Shown here: piece after piece, positions 49,401 to 61,140 of the stretch | Layout of the letters: each line of letters begins with the position of its first letter | How positions within the stretch are numbered: position 1 is the stretch's first letter | Source of the DNA: Lateolabrax maculatus | Lineage: Eukaryota; Chordata; Actinopteri; Acropomatiformes; Lateolabracidae | DNA: 64,000 bases | Direction of reading: 5' to 3' | NCBI GenBank assembly: GCA_031216445.1 | Contig: CM062216.1 | Span: 8,801,501 to 8,865,500, forward strand | Program-made: the position numbers and the translations under genes | Notes under the pieces: generated by a model | What the model was told of the DNA's origin: nothing | Database searches by the model: none | Seen by the model: only the letters and a program-made list of their open reading frames with translations

Positions 49401-52400
49401 ATTATGTTAATTTACTTTTTTGCTACAGTGCTGCAACAAGTTATCTCTTGATATAGCATATCAAGCCATGGCATGAATGTCGCTTGAGTGATATAAAACA
49501 TATATCATCATTAGGTACAGCACTAGAATGCAACAATAATAGAGTCCAGTCTCCCTTGTAAAAAATTATTTTTTTCTGGAAAAGTAGGAAGATATCAGAT
49601 TTTTTATTCAAGATTTTTTTTTTAATTTGGGCTAAAAAGTAGAACCTGACCTGGAGTCAATAAACCCAGATAGAGTTCAGAGGTTTATTTATCCAGTCCA
49701 AAAAAACTTCACACCTGTTAACTCAAACCTTCTCTATTTACAGAGAAAATGATTTAGATAATTAATAGCTGAAACTGAACATATTCAACAGTCTTTGCTG
49801 CACAGTAGAACTTTGTGGCCGACAGCGAGGCAAAGTCAGAAAGGGAAGGTGGCAAGAAAAAGAGAGGAAGGTTAATTACGCCGCTTGCTTCCAAAACATC
49901 TTTCTCCCTGTGTGAGGAAGCCTGGCTTTATATGTATTTATATCAACAGAAATTCTCAACAAAAATTTAATTAGTGAAGATCCAGAACAAAGCCAGTTCC
50001 AAACCGGCGGCGGCAGAGTTTGAAGCTGTCCTCACCGCCGACACCAAAGTGCTGCAGTGTGAGCGGGATTTAATATGCTGTCTTTGTAAAGCTTAATCAC
50101 ATAAAAAAGAAACACCTTTATTGTGAAAAATGGACAGTGTACTTAATAATTAATTGGAATGAGTTGCAAATTCTGGCACAACAAAGTCTATTGTCCAAGT
50201 GCCAAATCTAGTCAATAGTTTGTGAGACTCTATTAAAAAAAAAAAAAAATTAATTAATTAATAGATTCTCATATCAGGGTAACCCCAAGCCAATGAGAGA
50301 TGCATGGATTTTTGGTGTCTTTAATATTATCTTATTAAAGTAATTTCACAATGGAGGCACCAGAAACACAAATGCTTCCTTTTTACACAAAATGAAAGCA
50401 TCAGAGAGCTATGAGGCGGATGATGGGCTGATGTTCCTCTGACTGTCCTTATTTGAGGGTCATTGCTACGGTGCCTTCTCCCTCTGTTCTGCCAGCGGCA
50501 TCCTCAGGCTTTACTGATGGCCTTCCGAGCCTCCACCTTGTCCCACACACACGCACAGATCAAATTAATCTGCTCACACAGTAAACTGGTCAGACATCTG
50601 TCCATTATAACCCCCTGGATCGTCATATGTGGGTTAAATCGTGGCTGTTTTGATGCTAAGAGACCCCATATAAAACCAACAAATTCATGTCATAAAAAGG
50701 TCACCAGCCTCTGCCTGTGAATCCATGATATGAGTAGAGATAACCACTATTACGGCGCTGTGTGGAAGACCGACCGCCGGCAAATGCTCGGCTTAAAAAG
50801 CACAGGGGAGTTTCTTACATCGTGGTTCCCCTTCTCCTACTCTGAAGGCGCTGGATAAGCTTCTTTGTTAGGCACTTAGAAATATTCAAATCACCAAAAA
50901 TATCCAGCATAGCTAAAAATGGATTTCTTATCAAAAATTTCTGGTTATCTGCTTTTTTTCCTGCTATGCAACTTTGTTCAAAAGAGCACTTGAAGTGATT
51001 AAAAACATACATGCCAAAAGTGACTTTGCATTAAGTTGAGCTTACCCACACAGAAGGTTATCAGAGCTGTTAATCACATCCATTTCATAAACTAATCTCT
51101 ACCAGATTGTATGGTGCATGTATTTGCACAGACTCACACACAAACACAGACATGAAACTTACTTGCAGAGTGATAAATGCACACGGCCATGAAACACAAA
51201 TAAACTATAAATTCCAAAGGGTTGAGTAGATAGTACACCCCAATTTGGGCCTCTGGCTTATAAAACATGTAGCGGAAGACATAAAGGAATTCAAATCAGA
51301 ATAACTTCACTAGTGAGGGATAAAAAGAGAAACTGCTGAATATTTTGTTGCTTGGTCAAATCTGGACTTCGGCCTGTGAGAGAACCTTGAGACGAGGAAG
51401 TCTTCGCTGAGATGCACAAATGAGCTATTCTTCTTCATTTTGCAGGAAGGGGGTGGGTTCTAAAAGAAGTCTGTATTCGTGGGAAACTAAAAATTCCCTC
51501 ATTAACAGTGTCCGAAGGGAAGAAACGCAACGGTAAACCGGTTCCATATGTTACAGGATGAATCTCTGCGGCAGGAGCAGCCTCTGTGCATCTGTGCCTT
51601 TTATTCAGCTTCATGCAGAGAAAGAGTGCATGTATATTATCTTTCTTAGTGTTAGCGATATGAAGTTCTCCAAAAGAGTATGAACAAGTTAAGTTCACTT
51701 TGGAAATGGCTGTCTTTTGGTCAAGAGGTGCGGGATTGCCTCCCTGGTAGACCTGATCATTTAGACATACAGAATTATTTCCTATGTCTTAAAGTAATTT
51801 TGAAACGAATAAATACAAAAAAAAACAAACAAAAAAAACAAGCACATACAGACAACATACAAAGTAAAGTGATGAAGCAGCATACTCACTCTACTCCTTC
51901 TCTCCCAGATGCCAGGTACTGTGTCCTTTGTCTCTCAACCTGAGGCCTCTCATCTCTGTCTCCTCGTCTCACTTAGCCTCCTTTACATACCCCTTAACCC
52001 TGGCTGACATCAAACAGCCCTGACCTAAAATCAACAACGGCATCCCAACAACAAAAAAAACAAACAAAACACACGTCTCCGCGGCCGCTCGCTCGTGAAG
52101 AGCTTCAGTGTGTGTGCTTAACCAAGTGTGAGCTCTTCCTGAAAGGGAGAGGAATGAGAGAGGCAGAGCATCTTGCCTCTCTCCCTGTGGTACTCACAAT
52201 GGTCCTCACTTACCCCCTTATCCCCTCCAAACTGGGTCATGGTTGGGGGTGGGGATGGGTGTGTGTTTGTATGTGTGGTGATGAGGAGGATGAGGAGGAT
52301 GAGGAGGATGTGGTGGGATTTTAATACCCCTTGGAGGGCAGAAGGGAGGGGAAGCCCAGGACTGACAGAAAGTGATACGGTGGGAGGGGAAGTACATGGT

Positions 52401-54442
52401 TCTGGAGGTAAAATCTGCTCAACTCATTGACTTTATGAGACCTCTGGCCACCAGAGAGGAGCACAACAGGACTGGGCTTTCAGGAAAGGGTAAGGGTAGC
52501 AATTAGAAATATGGACTTTGTCCTTTCATAACACTGTTAAAGTGCATTTTATATGACACATTTAAAGGTACAAGTAGCCTTTCGAGACCAGGAGAACCTA
52601 AATAATTACGTTTAGTTTTTTTGCTTTTCTAATTATTTCTTCAAAATAGTAAAAAAGAAAAAAAAATTGTGATTGGTTGGAAATAAAGAAAAAGACAAAC
52701 AATGATGCATGTTGAACTGAAATAACCAAGATGATCATGTGTTTGTACAACAATATTTTAGTGGAAATAAACAACTGATTAAACATTACTGAGATCATTT
52801 TCAGTCTCCATAAAACAGACAAGTTGTTCTAAAAGCACAAACATAGATAAAGCTCTCTAACATGTTTCCCTTTTGCAACCCCTTACCAAATGAAGCAATG
52901 ATTTATGGGAGGTTTATGGGAAATGTGTTTTTCCAAAACATTTGAAGGTAGAACCATGTATATTGGCTGATATAAGCTTTTTTTGAGACATATCGGTTGG
53001 TATATATGCGTATCTACAGTATAGGAACTGTAATAACTTTGGTGATCCTCTGTTTAAGTGAAAAAAAAATTAAATTGGACAGTACGGTATATTGATATTG
53101 TATTTTAAAAAACTTCTCAGTATTGTGCCTCAAAAATCCAGTATCACTTGTAGCCTTGTTTCAAACCACTGACAATGAGTTTCAATATTCAAAAGTCCAA
53201 TATGTCATAATGTACATAATTGATACACAACATGCTGCTTGGTATGAATGCCAGTTGATCTGGGGCTCTAAGAGAAGGACAATGATCTGCCACTAGTTTA
53301 CACTAGTTTACCAAGAAAGTTGTTAGAAAAGTCATGAGAGGACACTGTGAACTCTCTTAGATAAAAGTTGGGAAATATCAAAATAATCAGCTGCCCCTAC
53401 CAATTCTGGTGCTAAAGGTTTTATGTCAACCACATATACTGCAGTTCCTGCTCCCAGAAAATATGGACACTTGGTCATAATCCTCTCCATCACTTTCAGC
53501 CTCTGCATGCCCTTCTCACTCCATCACTCTGCTCCCTCCCTAAAGCCCTCACATAGAGTCATAATCATGCAACGCTATGAACAATAAAAGATGTTCGTTT
53601 GATAGTGTCCAAATCCACTCATCAGTGGTGGTTGCACAAATTAGGCCTGCGCGCTATCTCAGCCTCTCTTCTTATCTATGTCTTCTGAGCAGACCAATTG
53701 CTATCACCAAATTTCACAGATCATGTGCTGAGAAATCAGAGGGTATAAATCCTCTTTAAATTCATACCATGTCACTCAAAGTCCATAGCTCCTGTTAAAT
53801 ATCCTTTTCTTTAATGTAAAGCTATTGCAGTTTTGACATTTTTGTCATAAATGTGAAGCTGATAAGTAGTGAAGTGTATTTTTTGGGACATATCATCTTG
53901 GTAATAACCTTGACTAATTTGATGTCCTCATCTCCTTTTGATGTGAATAATTTTAGGGACCCCTTTCTTCAGTCACACTGATTTGTATAGACAACTGCAC
54001 TAGATGCGATTATAACGATTATCCAAAACCATCACAGAAAAAAATCATCAACCTGTTGGAAATTAAAGTTGTGTTGGCCTTGTGGGCACACACACATAGC
54101 TATAATACAACTACTAAGGAGGGATGATGGCAACTATTCACATATTAATCATACTAAAGGCCTTTATGTGGCTATGAGTGTTTGACAGCAGAATAAAAAG
54201 ACTCCAGTTCAGTTCTGGGTACCCACTGTGTTCAAACTCTAACTTGTGATTAATACACACTAAATCGCTATGTAAGTCACTTTTTTATCTGTGTGTTTGT
54301 GTGTGTGTTTGTTTATGCCGCAGTCGAGGTCGTCTTTGCAGACTCAGCCAGCACAGGGGTAGAGATGATTTATCACTTTCATTTTCTGCTGACATGAAGT
54401 GGAACAACTCGGTGTTACTGTCACTGCTTGCTATAAGCACAA
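46401..54442. other. Gene-poor region, nothing recognised
   Basis: No open frame looks like a conserved protein, and no splice-consistent exon series was found. Small simple repeats occur: a CA run at about 47777-47793, three copies of 'ggactgtttgct' at about 48270-48300, and a 9-bp GAGGAGGAT tract at 52279-52310. The composition is AT-rich with many homopolymer runs. Confidence 0.5.
52279..52310. repeat. (GAGGAGGAT)n tract
   Basis: Three tandem 9-bp units plus flanking variants. Confidence 0.85.
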
Positions 54443-54515
54443 GAGGGTATAGCTCAGTGGTAGAGCATTTGACTGCAGATCAAGAGGTTCCCCAGTTCAA
54501 CTGTGGGTTCGCCCT
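54443..54515 (+). pseudogene. tRNA-Cys(GCA)-derived pseudogene
   Basis: The D arm (GCTC AGTGGTA GAGC), the anticodon loop CTGCAGA and the T loop TTCAACT are well preserved. There is one extra T in the variable loop, a mismatch in the T stem, and only about four of seven acceptor pairs form. Promoter-box-like sequences remain, but the gene is probably dead. Confidence 0.65.
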
Positions 54516-56090
54516 TTGAACAAACACTTATCGTGCAAAAATATATCCAGGTTTACAAGATATATTACATGAGCACTTTGACTTGGTGGCCACTCAAAAA
54601 TAAATTTTAGGTACAATGTGTACCTTGAAAAATGGCCGGTGAGTATTACAGATAACCTTGAGTGCATTATTGCTAATTAACCTTAGTTTCACTGCCAACA
54701 TTAATGATTAGCTGTTAAGACAACTACTGTGCCAACTATTACAATGCTGCTTATTATGTATACACTAGGACTACTTAAAGGGGTATTTGAATGATTACAT
54801 AAAGGCATGTGTCACTAGATAGAGTACATACAGAATATATATAAATACATCCATACATCCATATGCTGTATAGTGTAGTTTGATGCCATGAGGATCATGC
54901 TTAATTTTCATACCACTATAGCATAAGAGCAACAGTTTCAATGCTTGACATTTGAACCTACTTGTCCACTGGGATCTTGTAAGTCTTCTGCCTGAAACAT
55001 TTTATATTCATAGGGCATATGAGCAGCCTTCAAAAAAAAAAAAAAAGTGCCCATCAATGGATTGAGGATATTGGGGCTGCTTCACTCCCATAAACCTTCA
55101 ACCTGTCTGCATAAACCAAACTAATTTGACTCATTTGACAGTGTAGGTAATGTAATGTAAACATCAAAGCACTTTTAAGAAGAGGCTTGAATGATAGATT
55201 TTTCAGATGTCTTCTTGTCTTTTTTTTTTTTTTCACATTATGGTTCCACTCAAGCCATTACAGCAATTTCCGAGTTGCAGAGCAACGGGTTGCTATTAAA
55301 CCTGAGGCAGCAGTATCATCATGAAATGGAGATTTCATGGAAAAGTTCTGGGAAATAGTGCATCTTTAAAGATGACAGCACAGTATATTCGAGTGGTCCT
55401 CATTATCAAGTGAAGTCAGGAATTTCCAAGTTTACCACCAGAAAGTTGAATTTGAATGGCAACTTCCTGATGCTAAACTTTCCAAGGAGTGACTCAACTC
55501 CAGCCAATAAGGCTACCAAACATTTTTGTGTTGTTTGTGTTATTTCCTGCCCCAACATCCCGTTTTAACTAGAGTTGTTCAGTACATGTGTGAACAAATC
55601 TTAACCATCTTAACAGTCAGTTCAAGTGAACTGACTTACATGACGTGCATCACAAAGTGAGAGTAAAACCACAGGGTCTCTACTGTAAGTAACATCTCCT
55701 ACCAGTTCTAATGTTTATTCAAACAGCTACTGAACCTCTTGACCCTGACTGCATATTTTGTACACAGAGTCACAGGAGTAGCTGTTACTGTAAACTATGT
55801 GTATGGTGTAAATATTAAAGTGGCAACAGACATAAAATCACAGTGTTCCAGTGTTCGGCAATAAACATGTTCCCAAACAACTATTTGAATGATCTAAGTT
55901 AAATAGTCTTTAAAAGCCACCAAGAACTGTTTCGAGATATCACGTTTGTGTTGTTTATGAAGCCAGAGAAAGACACATATCATTTGGGCCTGCTGCCCAG
56001 CATGGAGGGAACAAGAGGCTTTCTTGGCGTTTGGGTTGAGCGCCTCCATTGGAATGAATCTTTGAATACCATTTAGCCTCATTACATCCA

Positions 56091-56159
56091 CTGGTATGTA
56101 TCAGTGGCCAAATATTTGACAGCAGGTCAGAAGGTCTCCTGCTCAACTCTGGCTGCCTC
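56091..56159 (+). pseudogene. tRNA-Cys-derived remnant
   Basis: Residual order 'ggtatgtatcagtgg', 'tttgacagcaggtca', 'ctcctgctcaactctgg' matches a tRNA-Cys with many substitutions. The anticodon-loop U33 is A, as in the intron 4 copies. Confidence 0.5.
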
Positions 56160-57587
56160 CACTGTCTCTCTTGTGTACACAGGGGTAGTATGGATGTTTT
56201 TTGGTTTCAGTGAATCCAAAACCAAAGTGTGAGCAGACTCGGAAAAAGTACTGCGGGTCAAGAAGTTCATTCACTGACCGATACAAAACTATTTAAAGTT
56301 GATGGATTTAGGTCAAGAGCTTATAATGTCCCTTTATCTCAAGTCATTCTATAGTTGCTGACTATAGACTCCTTCTTTGTCCATCAGCATAAATGTGGAT
56401 AGTGAAGTATATGCATTTTTTTGTTCCAAGACAAAAAAATCACCATAATTGTGATAACAAACTTTAAATGGTATCCTCAGCAAAAGTAGTTATAATTATG
56501 TCATTTTGACACTATTTATTTATTTCATTATTTTAAGCACACCACATCATAGCACAATAAACATGTTATGTGGCAATGTATCTACAGCCACCCTTAGAGT
56601 CACACATCATTTCATGATTAGCTAAAAAAAAAAGCCCTTATTATAGGCAGTCTTTGGTTATAATGAGCATGAAGGAAATGAGTGAACCTGAAGAGAACAG
56701 CTCCACTATTGGTCAGTTGTTGGAGATCATGAGTATTGTCATACTAACAGTCCAGATACACACACACAGACAGGGGAAGACGTTATTAAATAGAAGAATA
56801 GGAGGAAATTACATTTCTTATATTGTTGTGAGTAGAGTTTCATTTGCATTATTTAAGACAAAATGAAGAGTTTGGTCCCAAATTGAACTCTGCATGCCCC
56901 CTGTAATCCCATATATCACCTGTAGGTGTCAACACAGTGTGGAAGCACTGGAAAACATCTATTCTGTTCAAACAAAAAACAACATGAAATAATTTCCCAA
57001 GCAGGATTTACACGAGCTAGAATAAGTGCATATACACAAGAAAACATGTCTGCTCTACTGGGCCATCTGTAAGGCACAGTAATTCTATTTGAAACCTTTT
57101 AAGGCACGTCTTATTATTTTTCTCATTGCAGGAGTATCTGCTCAAACTGTTTGCTCAGTACAAACTTACTTCAGTAAATCAATATTGCTGCAACCGCAGG
57201 TTAAACAGTATGTTTCCGATCATTTTATTTAGCACCGTTTAACCGCAGCCCCTGATCAGTGCTTCAGCCAGAGAGGAGGAATTTATTAGCGTATTTTACC
57301 TGCAGTGTAATGTGTGGTGTCTGGCTGGAACGGAAACCTGTACACTTTCAGTACTCACTATTTTGACACCTGTGGCTGAGATGTTACATAATGTTCTGTG
57401 TTATATGCCAGTGATTTTCAATCTCAAAGTCAAGACTCAGATTCCTGCTAGTTTCATTTAAGCAATCCCAGCCTCTACATAAGGGACAATAAAAAATCAT
57501 TATCAGCTCTCTTAGGTTGAAATAAAGAGCATAAAGGGCCACATACACTGTGTTTGCACCTATAGTATTTGCGCAGTGAGACAGTTG

Positions 57588-57624
57588 GCTGCTGTCAAAT
57601 CCTTTACCACTGAGATATACCCCC
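57588..57624 (-). pseudogene. Partial tRNA-Cys 5' half
   Basis: On the minus strand it reads GGGGGTATATCTCAGTGGTA, followed by 'aaggatttgacagcag', then the similarity stops. It is the only member of this cluster on the minus strand. Confidence 0.55.
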
Positions 57625-57738
57625 TCTACTTTGTACTTTTGTTGAGGTGCCTTTGTTTTGATTTGCCCATACTATGACCCCTCTTCAACATAGAGAGGGC
57701 AGTACACATGTACGCATGTGTGCATCTTAAGATATTAG

Positions 57739-57760
57739 GTGATGGATGGATGGATGGATA
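57739..57760. repeat. (GATG)n tetranucleotide repeat
   Basis: About five GATG/GGAT units in tandem. Confidence 0.9.
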
Positions 57761-58325
57761 TAGGGTTTAAAGATAGCATACCATAAACAATCCACACTAC
57801 AAAATAGTGTTGCACACTAATGAACTAACATATGATATAGTAACCAACCATATCATACAGTTTATGGAAATTCTCCTGAGAATCTCTGCAATGCACACCA
57901 GAGGACACCAAGAAAACAATTCTGTCTTATCTGTTTACCAATGTCTTGGGAATTATGTCCTATAAAAAAAAGCTCACATCTATAGCAAGAATTCTGATGT
58001 AGATATTTTGTAGATAAATTCTAAAATGTAATTAATTGAGCAGTGGCAAGACAATAATAAAAAAGTAGTTTGTAAGGTGTGAGTTCACTGTCCATGTATC
58101 TCCATGTCATGTATACCAGTGTTTAATCATTTTTATTCACCCTTGCAGCTGCAAGGAATGTCCTTGGGAATATTAAACCCTTGCTGATTTTTGTCTGTAA
58201 TTAGCATAGAGCAAATTAATTAACACGGGGGGAATTGAGGCTCAGAGGGTCGTAAGTGAACCTACAAATTCAATATATCGGTGTACTTAGTAATTATGTC
58301 CGTTTTGCTCATTCACTATATGTGA

Positions 58326-58397
58326 GGGGGTATAGCTCAGTGGTAGAGCGTTTGACTGCAGATCAACAGGTCCCCAGCCCAACTCTGGGTGCTCCCT
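58326..58397 (+). tRNA. tRNA-Cys(GCA)-like gene, probably a pseudogene
   Basis: This is the best-preserved tRNA in the window at 72 nt. Acceptor GGGGGTA pairs fully with TGCTCCC (two wobble pairs), the D stem is perfect, the anticodon loop is CTGCAGA (GCA), and the T stem CCCAG/CTGGG is perfect. The T loop reads CCCAACT, so the nearly universal U54 and U55 are both C. This also damages the internal B box, and no TTTT terminator follows closely. Structure supports tRNA origin; function is doubtful. Confidence 0.6.
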
Positions 58398-58696
58398 CTC
58401 TTTATAAGTAATGCAAACAGTGCATGTGTCACTGAGCTTTGCGCCATGTTAAAGCTGACATAGTAGCAAACAATAGAGGAGTTTACGGCTCTGTGAAAAA
58501 GGCATTAAAGCATGCAAGCTCTGAGCTCCTACACAGCAGAAGAGCTTTCATACACATCCTCTATTCTCCTGATGATCTCCTGATCATCTTGGTGTATATT
58601 AATTTGATCTGTTTCCTCAATTTGTTGCCCAAAGCCCTCTGTCCCACCACCTTACAATAAACGTACATTATCTTATATCGTTACTGTCACGCTCAT

Positions 58697-58746
58697 GCGG
58701 TTATAGTTCAGTGTTGGAACATGTGGCTTCAGATAAAGAAGTTCCT
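58697..58746 (+). pseudogene. Partial tRNA-Cys-like remnant
   Basis: 'gcggttatagttcagtg' and 'ggcttcagataaagaagttcc' follow the tRNA-Cys order with many changes. Weak on its own, but it lies 300 bp from a better copy. Confidence 0.35.
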
Positions 58747-59324
58747 TTTTAAACTCGTAGTATCCCCTCTGTTGATAATAGACATTATATACAATTATAG
58801 CTGTGACTCCATATGTGGAATGCTACCCTTGCTTGTATTTATCGACTCTAAAATGTATTACTTTAATCCAAAGTCAGTGTATGACTTTCTTAATAGTAAC
58901 ATAACTTATGTATTTGTGTATATAAAAAGTAAAGCTATATTTTTTCAATCTTGAACTTTGGGTTTCTGGCTGCTTTATACTTTGTTAAATTGACAAAATG
59001 GTACATCAGACTTATAGCTGAGTTGTGCTGAAAAAAGAATACCATATATGTGGGGTAATGTGGACAGTTTAAAGGGTGCTGCACAAAGACAAAAATTGTC
59101 TGGAAAAATTAACCAAAATTAACCCCCAGAGTCCAGAGGGTTAACAGTAGTTATTGATAAAATTGATATAATGTCTGCAGTGCAGTCGCTCAGGGGTCAG
59201 CAGATATAAGGATGAAAATCTTGCAAACCAGTGACAGAATTTTATTTTACTTTAGGAAGTCAAAAGTATCATAACTGTTTGTGGTTGCTGATTGTTGAAT
59301 ATCTACAACTGTAGCATAACAAAG

Positions 59325-59394
59325 CAACCCTAACTCAGTGGGCGGCATCTGACTGCAGATCAAGACGTTTCCAGTTCAACTCTGGAAGCCTTGT
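59325..59394 (+). pseudogene. tRNA-Cys(GCA)-derived pseudogene
   Basis: The anticodon loop CTGCAGA, a perfect T stem (TCCAG/CTGGA) and a canonical T loop TTCAACT are present. The acceptor has about five of seven pairs, and the D arm has lost a base and its pairing. Confidence 0.6.
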
Positions 59395-60236
59395 CAGCAA
59401 TGGCATCATTTACTTTTATTTTGTGATGAATTGTTTTTTCCTTGCACAGCATTAGGTTGTGCATTTAATTTATCTTCCTAACATTTCCTTTAGAATCCCG
59501 TATAATTCATTTGGCTACATATGTTCTTTGAGTCGGCATCACATCTCCATCACATGCACAGCAGCAGGACTGAGCCACGCTTAATGTCTTTATATTACAC
59601 TTCAACTCATCCCCCTTTAGATTCCTGTCTCTAATTAGCAGGAAGGAGACGAGCTAACCTTAAGTGAACGGGTGCTCGGGCATCTCCGTGAGCATGTGTA
59701 CATTACCATCCATGATCATGCATGTCAAGACACACATGCACACACGTGGAAGCAGACAGCTATCACCTCCTCGGGCTCAGGCTCACCTGCACACTCAAAG
59801 ACTCATTAGAGAAGGAAGGAGGAAGAGTAGGAGGGAGGAAGGAGCTGAGGGAGGGAGGGGAGGCTGACAGAGGAGGAATCTGAGGGTGTAGGAATGAAGG
59901 CCATGTTTGTGTGTATAATTATTGACTTAGTAAGAGTATACAATATATGATGAACTAGAGACAAAATCTGTCCCAGTAACCAAGTTAAAGGGCGTTGGTA
60001 AAGCAAGACCTCCCGGGGGGAAAAGCTGCTCTGTGATTGTGTCTGTGTGTATATATATTCATATGTGTGTGTGCGTGTGTGTGAGTGAGTCAGGCTCAGA
60101 GTGACTCAGAATTAGTTGTTTCTTGTTGTGTCTTTGGGCGGGGAGGGTATTCGATGTGTGGATGTGTGTGCCTGCATGTGTAGGTGCATGTGCAGAGCAC
60201 CTTTGCCTTTGGTGACAGGTTTAGAGGGCAGAGGGA

Positions 60237-60238
<2 letters not shown>

Positions 60239-60270
<32 letters not shown>
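60239..60270. repeat. (GT)n microsatellite
   Basis: A pure run of 16 GT units. Confidence 0.95.
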
Positions 60271-60274
<4 letters not shown>

Positions 60275-60950
60275 GTTTATGCCTGTTTAAACCTCTGAAT
60301 GTGTGCGCTCACAAACTACTGTACATGTGTGTTATTCTTATTCATATTATTCACATTCTCCAGGGAAGTGGCCAGTCTTTCATTACACTGTGTGTTCACT
60401 TGTCTGACAGATCTGTTCCTGAGGCGACTGCTGCTGCTAAATATCACACACCTGGATGCACAGCGTGTGCCGCTCCCTCTCATTTCGTGTCTTCTAAGAC
60501 CCTATTACCATGCTAATAATATCCAACAAATCACACAGCACTTTCACCTTGATGAGTCTTCGTCAGAGGAGCCATACAGCACATACAGGATTAGGGATGA
60601 CTTCATTTACCGCAGCGTATCTTTAATACCACAGGAGCAGAAAAGCTGGGCAGAGGGAAGACGGATGAAGGAGAGGAAGGTTTCTTTAAATGACATCCCA
60701 GATATGTATAAATACCACCCCGGATATATATAAATACCACAGCTGGTTCCAAAATGATTGTCATCTATCTGTTTGTACTTTGAAATGGGTACAATGTGTG
60801 CATGTTTATCTGCACATAGGAAGTGGTAGCATGTTTGTGTGCATTTTTTGGCTTATATGACACAAAACTTGATTAAAAAGAAAAAGCATTCATTAGTGGT
60901 TAGTGGTTATATATGATGTATGAAAAATTATGTTTTATGTGATTACAATC

Positions 60951-61140
60951 ACCTGTGGTGAAAGAAGTATTCTGATCTATTACTTTACTAACCTAAAAGT
61001 AGCAATAATGTCAAAGTTCTGCACATACAATTTTAAGTTAAAGTAGAGAATTTTTACAAAAAGTCTCAAAAAGTCAAAGTAGTAAAGTAAAAGTAATGCA
61101 GAATAATCCATTTGATTATATTGTATATACTGTATTATCA
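60951..61140. repeat. Diverged teleost dispersed element
   Basis: The start 'tggtgaaagaagtattctgat' and the repeated 'aaagtagtaaagtaaaagta' followed by 'atgcagaataatccattt' match a very common percomorph interspersed repeat style. Its ends were not defined. Confidence 0.5.

Noticed and set aside
60299..60733. 144-codon open frame on the + strand
   Set aside because: It follows a GT microsatellite in the gene-poor end; no motif or homologue is recognised, and the frame is likely by chance.
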